DNA of 64,000 nt from Plectosphaerella cucumerina. Taxonomy: Eukaryota; Ascomycota; Sordariomycetes; Glomerellales; Plectosphaerellaceae. The translations under genes were made by a program, and so were the position numbers. The notes beneath the pieces are model-generated. The model ran no database searches. It had not been told where the DNA came from and was given only the letters and a program-made list of their open reading frames with translations. Where the stretch lies: the NCBI GenBank assembly GCA_020746995.1, contig JAGPXD010000003.1, positions 2,170,001 to 2,234,000 of the forward strand. Reading direction: 5' to 3'. Within the stretch, counting starts at the first letter, position 1; each line of letters starts with the position of its first letter. Shown here piece by piece: positions 54,286 to 64,000 of the stretch.

Positions 54286-56051
54286 TTAAAAGTCCAATCC
54301 CTCATCCTCGCGCTCCCTCTTGACCCTAGTATCCATCTCGTCCTTGATGATACTCCCCACGAAGTTCCTGAAGTACTCAATGTACGGCTTCAGACTCGTC
54401 TTCTCCCAGTCAGCGATGCCCTTCTTAGCCTCCTTCTTCGCATCCTTCTTCTCCTCTCCCGGAGTATCCTCCTTAGCCTCTTGCTTCGCCTCAGGATGCG
54501 CCACCGTCCACGCATCAATCTCAGCAAGAAGCTCATGAACCGTCGGCACTGTTATCGGGTCAAAGTCCTCGAGCGCCCGCGTGTCGATGGGCACACAAAC
54601 CCTGCCGGTGCCGGGGTGCACGACAAAAGGCGACTTGAGCAAATGGTTGAGCTTCTTTGAGACCTCGATATCGAGGCGGGGGTAGGTGTACTCGAGGACG
54701 ATGTCCTGTTTGGCCTCCTTGAGGGCGCGGGCGTCGAGGTTCTTGCTGGCGCCGGTCTTGGCCATCGAGTCAATGTCGGCCCATTTGGACGTCGAGTCGC
54801 GGCCGGGGGCGGCGTCCCACTTCTTGCGGAGAGCATCGACCAGCGGCTTGTCGGGGATGAGGGCGAGGAGCTGCTCGGCGCGCTCCTGTGTTGCCCAGGG
54901 GTCCTGCGCCTCGAGGACGTCATCTTGGAAGTGATCCTTGAGGGTATCCAGGCTCCGGCTGTCGTAAATGTCAGTATCGAGTTGCGGTATCTGCTAACAG
55001 CTGAGACTTACGTGATGTGAGGGTGCAGCGGTCGCCACAGGTTGACCTTCTTCGCGTTCTGGGCACCGCCCTTGATCACCTCGAGGTACCCGGCGATAGC
55101 TCGCCGCATCTGGTCTGGCATAGTCCTGGCCTTCTTGTCGCACACCCAGGCGTGAGCACCTCGTCTTCCCGAGTACACCCACATGATATGCTTGAAGCCA
55201 AAGTCGTCCCGCAGCGCCACGTCAACGACCTTAATAGCCATTGTGATGAACTGCCAGCACTTGATGCAGATATTCGCCTTGTCGCAGCACGTACGAATAC
55301 CGTCGTAATCTGTCAGATCGATATCGAAGCACAGCTCTTTCGCCAGCGGCTTGAAGGTGCTCGCATTGCGCAGGGTCTTGCGATCGCGCGGGTTTGTCGA
55401 GTACACGGGGCCAATTTCGAAACGGGTAGGCTTGAGGCGGAGGACGTCTTTGCGAAGCCTGTAAGGGGGTTGTCAGCATTCTGAGGCAGATGATCTGTCT
55501 GGAGGACACTTACATGTCGTGCGAGGGAAAGGACTGGTATCGGAGGTATGCGTCGTTCTCCAGCGTGAATGCGAACTCTCGGTGGGCAAAGTCGGTGGTC
55601 GGCTGAGGGCTGTGGTTGAGCCACTGGAACAGGTATCGCCAAGGGAAAAGTCGGCTGTAGAACAGCTGCATGATATCTTCGTCTATCTTCTGCCCTGCCG
55701 GCTGGACCCTAGAATGGCATCAGCAGTGTTTCTAGGCGGCGCTATTCGGCGCACTCACGCAGAGGACTGTGGCGGGGCAATTCTTGGTGGCGAGCTTGGT
55801 GCCGGCGTATCGACCGGCCGTGAGCTGGGGAATTCCTCGTCCGAGTCGACATCGTCAAAGAGGTCTTCGAGCTTGACGTCCTTCTTCGCATCGGGGGCGT
55901 CGGTCTTAGCGGCGCTGTCCTCTGTCGCATCGGCCATGGCGACGTCAGCATCTGTGGCCTGGGTGTTATCGTTAGAAGGCGGGTCAACCATGGCGTCGTC
56001 TTGCGACGGAGCGACCGGCGACTGGCTTTCGGAAGGTAGTGAGTGAGGCAT
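54286..56051 (-). CDS. PRI1: DNA primase small (catalytic) subunit
   Basis: Four exons (55759-56051, 55514-55708, 55012-55458, 54286-54958) give 535 residues. After an acidic, disordered 95-residue N-terminus the conserved part starts with MQLFYSRLFPWRYLFQWLNH. The catalytic carboxylates are in CFDIDLTDYDG (about residues 206-216), the zinc-type Cys cluster is CCDKANICIKCW (about 221), and the nucleotide-binding block is YSGRRGAHAWVCD. The C-terminal half has DIVLEYTYPRLDIEVSKKLNHLL and HPGTGRVCVPID, as in other Pri1 proteins. Pri1 makes RNA primers for DNA polymerase alpha at replication origins and on the lagging strand. The Lys/Glu-rich insert near the end is a fungal variable region. Confidence 0.96.
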
Positions 56052-56373
56052 CTTGCGTCGATTGTATGTTTGCTGATCGTCAGCAGCAGATGTCGCGGTC
56101 AAGTCTCAGGGTCTGGAGTCTTGAAGTATCGTGGTGGGGCGTTGCTAAGTGCGAATCCACGTCGCGTCTCGAACGCGTCGTTTCGCGTACAGTGGTCAGG
56201 AAAGGGGCATGTTGCTTACTCATGATTGCATACTTACAAGTGTCAATTTAGGGGGTGGCTACCTTAACCACAAGAGCTCCTCCTTCTCACCAACACGTGA
56301 ATCATGATCATACAAGACATTGGCATCCAGCCTCCAACGACACTCCCACTTTCCGTCTGACCTGCAGCATTCA
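56052..56373. other. Intergenic region
   Basis: Promoter of the primase gene and the 3' flank of the BTB gene. CGCGTCTCGAACGCGTCG at about 56163 contains ACGCGT, the MluI cell-cycle box core, which would fit a replication gene. No other feature seen. Confidence 0.45.
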
Positions 56374-57597
56374 CTAACACAAACTTCTGGGCATCTCTCT
56401 GTACTCCAGCATGTAGGCGTCGCACCTCCTGTCCAGCATCATTGGCGATTTGCTGTAGACCAGCGACGGGTCGTCCGCCCGCTTCAGGAAATCCATGAGG
56501 AAATCCGAGTGGCGGTTGAGAATGGGGAACAGCTCGACGCGCGTCCTGCAGCGACGAGCCGTGACTTGAGTGAAGTCCGCAAGCAGATTGCGGAGGGGCG
56601 CGTCAGGGGCGGAGCGCTCGTAGACGAGGTCGATGTGGTAGCTGAGGGGGCAGTAGCGGCCCTGGAGTCTCTCAGTGGCTCGGTACATGTTGATTGCCTG
56701 GTCGTGAAGGCGCGTCATGCCCCAGGCCTGCGCCAGGATGGTCAGATCGATCAGGATCAGGAGCAGGTGCTCCGTCACGGCGTCCTTGGCGGAGGTGCAG
56801 CCGATTCGCAGGGGAAAGTCGAGGCCGTAGTCCTGCTTCATGTTCTCGACGGCGCGCTGAGCCTGCTCTTTGTACGTGAACAGGGCGGGCTCGTAGGTCA
56901 GGGGGATGTTCTCGACGATTCCCAGGTGGCGGCGGTAGGCCTCGCCCTGGGCGCCGGCGGTCTCGGTGAAGCGAAGCTCTTCTGGCGACATGCGGGCAAA
57001 GTCCGGGTTGCCGCCGGCGCAGATGTTCGTCGACATGGCGGTGACTCCGTCCATTTCTGTGTTCAGAATGCCGGGGTTCTTGAAGACGGACGGAAGGTCG
57101 TAAGCAGTCGAGTGAGGAAGGTCGCCGGTATACTGTCGCCTCGGAGTCAGTCTTGGCTCTCAATTGAGTTTGGGACGGGATCGAGCTCCAGGAATAAATA
57201 CCAGCCATTCGAGGAACACGGAGAAAACGTCAGGCGTCACATCGGGGAGATGGATCTCGCCGCCGACAGCGTTCTGGATCTTGTCGGCCCAGAAGGGCGA
57301 GTCTTTGCTCAGAAGCTTCGGGTGGATGTGGTAGTCCTTTGAGCCGACGATGATCTTGACAGGAACATCGGAGTAGTTGCTTGAATAGAAGTCAGCTGCA
57401 GTTCTTGCACCTGGCAGATGTCAGACTTACCGTCCGTACATGGGACCCTCAGTGTTCTCAGCACGAGGTGGGAGGACGAAACCTGTGTGGTTTTCGACCG
57501 GCGGAAGACTGTCGGGTGTACCGACGATCTGCACCTCATGCGTGGGGCTCGTCTCAATGGACGGAAGAATGTCCAGGGGCAGATATTCAGCACCCAT
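56374..57597 (-). CDS. BTB/POZ domain protein
   Basis: Three exons (57431-57597, 57202-57379, 56374-57132) give 367 residues. After a 55-residue polar N-terminus the BTB fold begins with YSDVPVKIIVGSKDYHIHPK, LLSKDSPFWADKI and VTPDVFSVFLEWLYTGDLP, the last part rebuilt over a 69-bp intron. The remaining 230 residues are helical with no known domain, the usual layout of fungal BTB proteins. BTB domains mediate dimerisation or recruit substrates to cullin-3 ubiquitin ligases; this protein lacks kelch or other partners, so its role is unknown. The long pyrimidine-rich leader upstream of 57597 suggests regulated expression but shows no specific site. Confidence 0.85.
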
Positions 57598-58099
57598 GGT
57601 GTTCGGATGAAGGAATTGTGATCGATGGTACTGAATTGAGGAAAGGTGGTTGAGAGAACACCAAGTGGATGGACTGAGGGGAGGGTTTGGAGAAGAGTTT
57701 GGTAGAAAAAAAAAGGCAAACAAAAAGAATTAGGGCGGGCAGGGAAAAGAGCAAAAGAGCAAAAGTGGTTGCCCTTAAATTCTGGTCCAAAGTGTGAGTT
57801 AGAGTTGATGCATGGCATTTCTCACCCAAGGCGGGCGCGGAAGGTGATTCAAAATCAGGGGCCGCCTGATTTCAGGGGCACCCAGGACAAACATCGATGG
57901 ATGTTTGAATTCTGAGAAGGTGCAAAATATTTGGCTGTATGTTTGCCTGAATATCTGCACTAGGTAAATCCTTCTACTTGCCTTGATGTGGCCAAAGCTC
58001 ACAATCTGGCATCTGTCTGACTGTCTCTGCTGATGCGATGACCACGAGACTTGAACTTCTCAAGGCCATCCAAAATACAGAGTTACATTCCACGACACA
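57598..58099. other. Intergenic region
   Basis: 5' leader and promoter of the BTB gene (minus strand, with a long pyrimidine tract at about 57700-57730), then the 3' flank of the monooxygenase gene. No gene seen. Confidence 0.5.
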
Positions 58100-59574
58100 T
58101 TATGCCCTGGGATCAAACCCAAGCTCCCCCAGGGTCTTGACCCGATGCCTCTTCTCCCCGAGTTGTCGTGACGCCGCCTTGATCAGGGGCATCTGCTGCC
58201 TCACCCATCGTGTATCCTCATCCCAGAAAGGGGGCAGCTTGCCCACACCTTCATTCTCTAGCCCCTGCCTCTTCTCCGCCGCAAGGCTCACGCCGTGCAT
58301 CATGTTGATGTATTCCAAGTCTTGGGGGAACGCCAGATTATGTAGCGACTTGCCCCCTCCCGTCCTCGCCAGCAAGTCCTCCGCCCAAGCGTTCATCTCG
58401 GCCGCGGGCGGTAATGTCGTCCGCCCCGACCAAACACGCGCCGCCCATGCCGCCTGACCCTCGGAAAAGGGAAAGGGCACAATGCGTTGCGGCAGACCTG
58501 CGAAGGCCAGGGTGCGATCGTCGATATAGAACAGGTGCTGGTACAGGTTGAGCACGCAGTTGCCGTCGCCGGTCACGGCGGGTGAGAGATCTTTGAGGAA
58601 AGGGAACGTGTAGAGATATCCGGTGCAGAAGATGACAGCGTCAATGTTGGTTTCGATGTGGCCGTTGGCGAAGCGTACTGTCTGGTCCTCGGCGATGAAC
58701 TCTGAGATCTCTGGGAGGAACTTCGCCCAGGGAGATGTTTGCGCCCCAGCAGAGGGGTCTGGGGTGGTCTTCTCCGACACGATGATGGGAAGCTGGGCGC
58801 ATGTTGAGATCTGGGCGCTGATGTCAACGCCTGATGCCGAGTTGCCGACGACTATGACTTTCTGGGAACGGTTCGTCAGTGATGTGAAGATCAAGATATT
58901 GAACAAACCATACCTTGTCTCTGTACTGATCGGGATTTCTGTAGAGCTTGGAGTGCAGAATGCTCCCGGGGTGAGCCGCCCTGAAGGCATCCAGCCCTGG
59001 GATGTCTGGGAGGAACTCGTCGTTGTAATGTCCATTGGCAACCAAAACTGCGTCAAAGTGGCCCACCGTCGTTTCCTTGGTCTCGAGGTTCCGCGTCTGG
59101 ATCTCCCAGACTCGTTTCCCAGCAACGGCAATTTTCTTCACCGAGAGGACTTGGGTGGAAAGGGATATCAGGGGCTTCAGGGGCTCCGCGTAACCATCCA
59201 GGTACTTCTTCACGACTTGATGTCTCGGGAACAGGGACGAATCCTCCGGGAACTTTAGGTCCGAATAGTTCATCAGGGTGTGCGGGATGTTCGTCTCCAG
59301 GAAGTCGTAGACCGGGGAGGCGAACTCGTCGATAGGTGTATCCGAGTCGCTGTTCCAGGGGCTGTACACCCAGACACCACCCACGGTCGCCTTTTGCTCA
59401 AAGACCTGGACCCGAGAGAACTTCTTCTCCGCCAGGAGATATCTGCTGATGTTAAGAAATGAGCTAGGGAAAGGAGTCGGGGGCTCACTTGGCAGCCGAC
59501 AGCCCGCATGGTCCAGCTCCGATGACAGCGACGCTGTCGATATCCAGGTCCTCATTCAGGTGGATCGGCGACAT
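58100..59574 (-). CDS. Flavin-containing monooxygenase (FMO type)
   Basis: Three exons (59489-59574, 58914-59442, 58100-58861) give 458 residues. FAD-binding GAGPCGLS lies at residues 19-26, the second Rossmann motif VVGNSASG at about 208-215, and the FMO/Baeyer-Villiger-type FCTGY element in AVIFCTGYLYTFPF. HPGSILHSKLY matches the region of the FMO fingerprint. The first intron ends in a tandem CAGCAG, so the protein can read SAAKYLLAE or, with one more codon, SAANRYLLAE. FMOs use NADPH and oxygen to oxygenate nitrogen or sulfur in small molecules; fungal members act in detoxification or secondary metabolism, and the substrate cannot be deduced. Divergently placed from the Zn2Cys6 regulator at 60263, which might control it. 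Confidence 0.9.
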
Positions 59575-60262
59575 GGTGATAACAGACAAGGAGGTTGGTA
59601 GAATCGTATGCTGTGCCAGACTGCTTTGCAATGGCTGCCCCCTGATCTTGTACGAAAGTTCACTCGACGAATCACACCAGACATCAGCCCATTCATCACT
59701 CACAGAAACTCGATCAACAGCTCAAGATGAGGTGATGAGAGGCGTCCCCGAACCCATCTCCCGAATGCGGGAAAAAGTCGGAATGTCCCGACGACAATGT
59801 CGGGATCCGCCCGACCACCCACTATCCATCATGTCCTCAGGGCACAACATACAGACAGGTCACTCTCCCGTAGCCCTCCTGCTGCTTTTGACACGCCCTG
59901 ACGTCAATATCAAGCTCATTAGGAGAAGCAGACGGCCTTTATCAATAACCCAGGGCAAGGCATGACGAAGCAGATGCAGAGTAACTCCCCAGGCTCGACC
60001 TCAGACACGAGTCAGTCCCTATCGCTCTACTCCACAACCATCGACAGGGGCCTTCATAGACTCCCATTTGCCTCTTGTCGATTGCGTGCTCTGCGTCGCA
60101 GCGCTAGGAGAGAAGAGAGCTTCCCGGGCAACAGGTTCGCCATGTCTGCTGCGCAAAACCACCCAGCAACCATGTCAACGACCCTCTGACTCTGACCGGC
60201 CCCGCGACGACTCGCGAGACGACAGACCCCCAAAAGTCCTCCCGCCTCACCGCCGCCCAGCC
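59575..60262. other. Divergent promoter region of the monooxygenase and Zn2Cys6 regulator
   Basis: 688 bp between two start codons. CGG triplets suitable for zinc-cluster binding are scattered, but none forms a convincing paired site by eye. TGACGTCA near 59899 (CCCTGACGTCAATA) is a palindromic CRE-like site. Confidence 0.4.
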
Positions 60263-62368
60263 ATGTCAACCAAGCAGATCAAATCGAGCATCCACCGCTT
60301 CCGCGTCCGGCGCCCCTCGAGCCCGGGAGAGCGCCGACGCTCCGCCTCACCCCCCGCAATGCCAACCGCCGCGCCCACGCCAACCCCCGACGCCGCTCAG
60401 GCTGCGTCTGCTCCCTCTGCCACGTCCACCACCTCCTCGTCGGCCGCACCCGCCGGAGGTCCGCGGGACATGCCCGCCTGCGACCGCTGCCGCAGCTTCA
60501 AGAAGAAGTGCAGCCGTACCTTCCCCACGTGCGCCCTGTGCGCCAATGCCGGCCAGCGCTGCTCCTTCTCGACCTCGGCCTCCTCCTCCGAGGCCCAGGC
60601 GCACCACCTCCGCGCCCGCGTCGAGTGGCTCTCCCGTCTCGTCAACCAGAACCTGCCTGCTGGTGCCCCTGCCATCGAGACCTTTGGCACCGGCACCGAT
60701 GTGTCGGTCCTGGGATCGGCTGCCGCCGCCATGTCCGCGCCCCCGAGCGTCGTCGGCGGCACATCGCCCGCCATGCAGCTCGAGCTCGCCGGCAGGACCC
60801 CCGGCTCCGGGGCCACGCCGGGATCTATTGTCATCAGCGGCTTCGAGCCCGCTTCCGATCCCGCTACCGGTGACCCCCGAGGCCCTGTCACCGTCAGTCT
60901 GACCGCGGGTGCCACAGGGAGCGCCATCCGGACCCTGTCCGAGGACGCCCTGGCACGGCGGCTGGTTGACGCCTACTTCCGCCACATCCACCGTGCCTAC
61001 CCCTTCATGAATAAGGCCCAGGTGCTGCGGGAGCTCGAGCACTCGGGGGACTCTGCTTGGCCGCGTCGCAGCTCCGACTCGACGCTGCTGTTCCTCGTCA
61101 TGGTCCTCGGCTGCACCACCCTGCAGCGGTCCGGCCAGATGTCCAGCGACGTCTCATCGAAATTTGACGTACCCAGCGCCGAGATCGTTCAGGAGTGCCT
61201 CTTGCGTGAGGACCTTGAGTCCATCCAGATCCTAGTTCTGTTGGCGCTGTACTCGCTCTTCGATCCTGGCGCAACCTCCACCTGGTCAATCGCCGGCATC
61301 GCCGCCAGGAAAGCCATGTCTTTCGGCCTCAGTCGGCGGGCTTCCGAAGACAGGACACTATCTGTGACCGAGGTCGAGTTCCGCCACCGCCTGTTCTGGA
61401 GCACCTGGGTGCTGGATCGCGTCATGTCCATCTCGAGGGGCCTGCCCCCGGCGCTTAGCGACGACAACATCGACGTCCCTCTTCCAGGCCTCACCGTCGA
61501 AGAGTTCGCCTCGCCCGACAGGCAGCACTTTGCCTCTGTCCTACAGACGCACCGGCACGTCATCCACCTTCGACAGCTTGAAGACCGCATCCTGACGCAG
61601 ATCCACACGCGGAGGCAGTCCGAGGTCGCAGCGATGTCCCAGTCGGACCGGCAGGCTGTCGTGAGAGAAATAAGGATGGATATCGAGAACTGGTACAGCC
61701 ACGGCTGCCTCCTGTCGCCCCTCGAGGCCGACAACGTGCCAATCCACAGCTCAGTTGCCTGGCTAAGTGCTCGATACTACCAGCTCCTCTTCTTCCTGCA
61801 CTATCCCTGCCAGTTCAACTCGTTCGGCTCCCTGGTCCCGGCCGTCGAGCTCCTTCGGTTCGCCCAGAAGCACCTACAGTCGACCATGGTGCTTCTGCAG
61901 CAGAGACAGCTGCCGCTAAATCGCGTGACGCTGTGCCGAATCTTTCCCGTCGGACTTGTGCTGATGCACTGCTTCATAAGCTGCACTGAGTGCACCCCAT
62001 TCCTGGCCCTGGAGGAGCTGGACTCGGTCATCCGCGTCCTGGAGGCGTTCCCGGAGCCCTGGGCTCACGCGCGGCAGGGCTGTCAGCTGTTCCGACAGTT
62101 CAGGAGCGCCGTGTCGGGTCTCTCCAGACAAACGCCGCTGCATTACCAGGCACTCCTGAGACCGGTCATGACCGAGATGGCATCTCTGATGCAGGACGTG
62201 CTCGGAAAGACGACCTTTTACTTTTTCCACGAGTTCCTTGGCGGCCGGGGTCCCATGGATCAGACGGGCCATTCACCGACGGGTCCGCTCCAGTCGTCCA
62301 TGGCCATGATGAACGACGATGGGATCATCGAGGACGGCTGGGGGTCGTTGGAGTTTGGCTTCATGTAA
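60263..62368 (+). CDS. Zn2Cys6 fungal transcription factor
   Basis: An intronless 701-residue frame from ATG 60263 (MSTKQIKSSIHRFRVRRPSS). The zinc cluster is complete: CDRC, six residues, C, six residues, C, ALC, six residues, C, starting about residue 73 with basic KKKCSR. A linker with a short helix (AHHLRARVEWLSRLVNQ) may dimerise. The fungal-specific regulatory domain follows, with SEDALARRLVDAYFRHIHRAYPF, STWSIAGIAARKAMSFGLSRR, EVEFRHRLFWSTWVLDRVMS and GLPPALSDDNIDVPLP. Such proteins bind CGG half-sites and regulate metabolism or secondary-metabolite genes. Its nearest neighbour is a divergent monooxygenase. The frame extends upstream to 60068, but that part is not conserved-looking. 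Confidence 0.95.
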   Translation: MSTKQIKSSIHRFRVRRPSSPGERRRSASPPAMPTAAPTPTPDAAQAASAPSATSTTSSSAAPAGGPRDMPACDRCRSFKKKCSRTFPTCALCANAGQRCSFSTSASSSEAQAHHLRARVEWLSRLVNQNLPAGAPAIETFGTGTDVSVLGSAAAAMSAPPSVVGGTSPAMQLELAGRTPGSGATPGSIVISGFEPASDPATGDPRGPVTVSLTAGATGSAIRTLSEDALARRLVDAYFRHIHRAYPFMNKAQVLRELEHSGDSAWPRRSSDSTLLFLVMVLGCTTLQRSGQMSSDVSSKFDVPSAEIVQECLLREDLESIQILVLLALYSLFDPGATSTWSIAGIAARKAMSFGLSRRASEDRTLSVTEVEFRHRLFWSTWVLDRVMSISRGLPPALSDDNIDVPLPGLTVEEFASPDRQHFASVLQTHRHVIHLRQLEDRILTQIHTRRQSEVAAMSQSDRQAVVREIRMDIENWYSHGCLLSPLEADNVPIHSSVAWLSARYYQLLFFLHYPCQFNSFGSLVPAVELLRFAQKHLQSTMVLLQQRQLPLNRVTLCRIFPVGLVLMHCFISCTECTPFLALEELDSVIRVLEAFPEPWAHARQGCQLFRQFRSAVSGLSRQTPLHYQALLRPVMTEMASLMQDVLGKTTFYFFHEFLGGRGPMDQTGHSPTGPLQSSMAMMNDDGIIEDGWGSLEFGFM

Positions 62369-62496
62369 TTGTTTCCCGCTCTTTGCAGTGCTGTGTGCTA
62401 GTTGAGATACCCGCCGCGAGGCCACCATGATTTGATGCTTTACTTGTTGCTTGATCTGTTCCCGCTCGCTGCACACATACGGTGTGATTGTGTTTC

Positions 62497-63930
62497 TTAT
62501 GGAAGGTTCTCGCCGGTGCTTGATGCAGCGTCCCATTCCCCGTCGTTCGAAGACTCGTCGCCGGAGTGCAGAGGGGCTGTGTGACCTGCTGAGGATTCGT
62601 CGAGCGAGCCTGTATCGTCCTCTCCGTCCGACCCTTCCTCCTCCGAGTCGTCTGCCTCTGAGTCCGAAATCGTCATGCCGTCAAAAATCGGCTCGTCCTC
62701 GACGAGGGTGCGTCCAGACCTGTACTCTTCGCAGCGAAAAAAGGGAGCAAGCGTGTGAACCTCCTTCCGAAGCCGTCTCTTCCGGGCTTTCAAACGTTGC
62801 ATGGGCTGAGCCTGCCGGCATCTTTGGCATGTGGGGTCGTACACGTCGTAATGCTCGCGGCAAAACCCATCGAAATCCGGGCCCACGCCCTCCTCACCAA
62901 CGACGATGCAGTCGGTCGATGCCCAGCTGTGCAAGTCTGAATGGTGGCCTAGTGGCTCTCGCGCTCTGATCCAGTTGCTCATGTTGAAGAGACGGCTGCC
63001 CGACCTCCAGATGACGCGATCCCAGCCCGAGACGTCTTGATGGGGTGTCATGTCCGGGTCAAAGTCTCTTCCATCTGGCCAGCCGACCCACGATAGTCTG
63101 CCGTCGGGCCTGTCGAACGTAATGGCGTAGACAAGATCGTAGAGCTGGCCCATTGTGACTCCAGCGGGTACGTTTACGGAGCGGTACTGCTTCAGCACGT
63201 GCTCGTGGTTCCAAGTATGCCAGTAGTCCCAACGTCGTCCGTCGGGCACGCGGAAATGCTCGATCCTCCGGGGTGGCGGCTGCGAAACGAGCATGCGTCT
63301 CCAGCTCGCGCCGGCGCGCAGAAATGACGTGGGCTTCCCGCTGCCGGCGATCCTCTGCGCGCCCCTGGCCATGCCCATGCCCATGAGCTTCCCGGTGGTG
63401 AGATAGTTGACGTCTTCGGATGCCCGACCGCGCCACGACCCATCAACACCCACAGCCATGGAGCCGAGCATGGTAAACATGCAGGCGAAATTCTCCTTCA
63501 GTAGGGGGTTTTGGGTGGGGACCAGAACGGGGGGGTCTTGTATGCCCTCGTGCCTCCGTGCCATCAACTTTTGTGTCCAGGCTTGCACAATCTCATGCTT
63601 CAAATGAGCCGCATGGAGCGGAGGGTGGATGGGTTTGGTGCGTGCTCCCGGAACAAGAGGATCAGGGGCGAAGAACAAATGCCGCTGAAGCGGTAGCGAG
63701 GCTCCGATGATGTCGCGCCACTTGGTATTGACCCGTTGGGCCAGCAGCACGGTTTTCATGTCGACTTGGCACAGGATCATCTCGAGCAGCTCCATGGTCG
63801 ACAGTACGGTGTCCCGCGCAGGTATGTCGAGCCCGTCGGAGACGATCTTCGAACGCGGAGCGGGTTGGGGTCGACGGGCCGCGTTGGCCATGGCGGCCTT
63901 CCTGGCTTTCCAGGACTTCTTCTTCGTCAT
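62497..63930 (-). CDS. F-box-containing protein with acidic C-terminus
   Basis: An intronless 477-residue frame. A basic start MTKKKSWKARKAAMANAAR is followed by an F-box at about residues 40-85 (DTVLSTMELLEMILCQVD, then MKTVLLAQRVNTKWRDIIGAS and LQRHLFFAP), the common layout of a large family of ascomycete F-box proteins. The middle part has Trp-rich segments (GRRWDYWHTWNHEHVLKQY) and a possible metal-binding FCREHYDVYDPTCQRC. The tail is Asp/Ser/Glu-rich and disordered. F-box proteins recruit substrates to SCF ubiquitin ligases; nothing here names the substrate. It converges on the Zn2Cys6 gene with about 130 bp between the stops, and 70 bp of promoter lie inside the window. Confidence 0.85.
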   Translation of the reverse strand: MTKKKSWKARKAAMANAARRPQPAPRSKIVSDGLDIPARDTVLSTMELLEMILCQVDMKTVLLAQRVNTKWRDIIGASLPLQRHLFFAPDPLVPGARTKPIHPPLHAAHLKHEIVQAWTQKLMARRHEGIQDPPVLVPTQNPLLKENFACMFTMLGSMAVGVDGSWRGRASEDVNYLTTGKLMGMGMARGAQRIAGSGKPTSFLRAGASWRRMLVSQPPPRRIEHFRVPDGRRWDYWHTWNHEHVLKQYRSVNVPAGVTMGQLYDLVYAITFDRPDGRLSWVGWPDGRDFDPDMTPHQDVSGWDRVIWRSGSRLFNMSNWIRAREPLGHHSDLHSWASTDCIVVGEEGVGPDFDGFCREHYDVYDPTCQRCRQAQPMQRLKARKRRLRKEVHTLAPFFRCEEYRSGRTLVEDEPIFDGMTISDSEADDSEEEGSDGEDDTGSLDESSAGHTAPLHSGDESSNDGEWDAASSTGENLP

Positions 63931-64000
63931 GGTTGATGATGAGGCGATGCTTTGCTTGTAGGAGGTTTCTCTGCTTGCCGGGCAGGTTCAAGTGACTCGA

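Overview
The window looks like nuclear chromosome of a filamentous ascomycete, most likely a Sordariomycete. The signs are genes with short (about 46-95 bp) GT...AG introns carrying CTAAC/CTGAC branch sites, long 5' leaders, dense protein genes on both strands, and fungal families: NOP9, Zn2Cys6 regulator, TauD-like dioxygenase, PL1 pectate lyase, phosphoketolase. I could not name the species; Glomerellales is only a guess. Gene models were spliced by eye, checking donor, branch site, acceptor and reading-frame continuity, so exon totals are in frame.

Left part (1-13.6 kb), accessory in character: a partial short-chain dehydrogenase lacking the usual catalytic Tyr/Lys, a TauD-like dioxygenase, a low-complexity charged protein overlapping tail to tail with a small ankyrin protein, a 332-bp hAT-like MITE with an 8-bp target duplication, a membrane lipase-like hydrolase, a small secreted protein with a Kex2-type KR site, a DUF3632-like gene interrupted by an in-frame TAG, and a secreted pectate lyase. 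From 13.6 to 23 kb there is mostly non-coding DNA around one F-box gene.

Middle part (23-45.4 kb): a conserved ascomycete protein of unknown function, NOP9 (ribosome biogenesis), a PLP-dependent glutamate-type decarboxylase, a Ras-like GTPase without a CaaX box, a TMEM205-like membrane protein, xylulose-5-P/fructose-6-P phosphoketolase, and a UBP2-like ubiquitin hydrolase followed immediately by an in-frame, spliceable open segment that may be a C-terminal extension.

Right part (47-64 kb), gene dense and mostly housekeeping: a complex I NDUFA11-type subunit, then a four-copy array of one C/D-box snoRNA in consecutive introns of what appears to be a non-coding host, MSH2 (mismatch repair), TRM10 (tRNA m1G9 methyltransferase), the DNA primase small subunit, a BTB protein, a flavin monooxygenase, a Zn2Cys6 regulator and an F-box protein. 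The snoRNA array is the most notable feature: the cores are almost identical while the spacers have diverged, and the splice sites between units abut as AG|GT, leaving no exon or only a micro-exon between introns.
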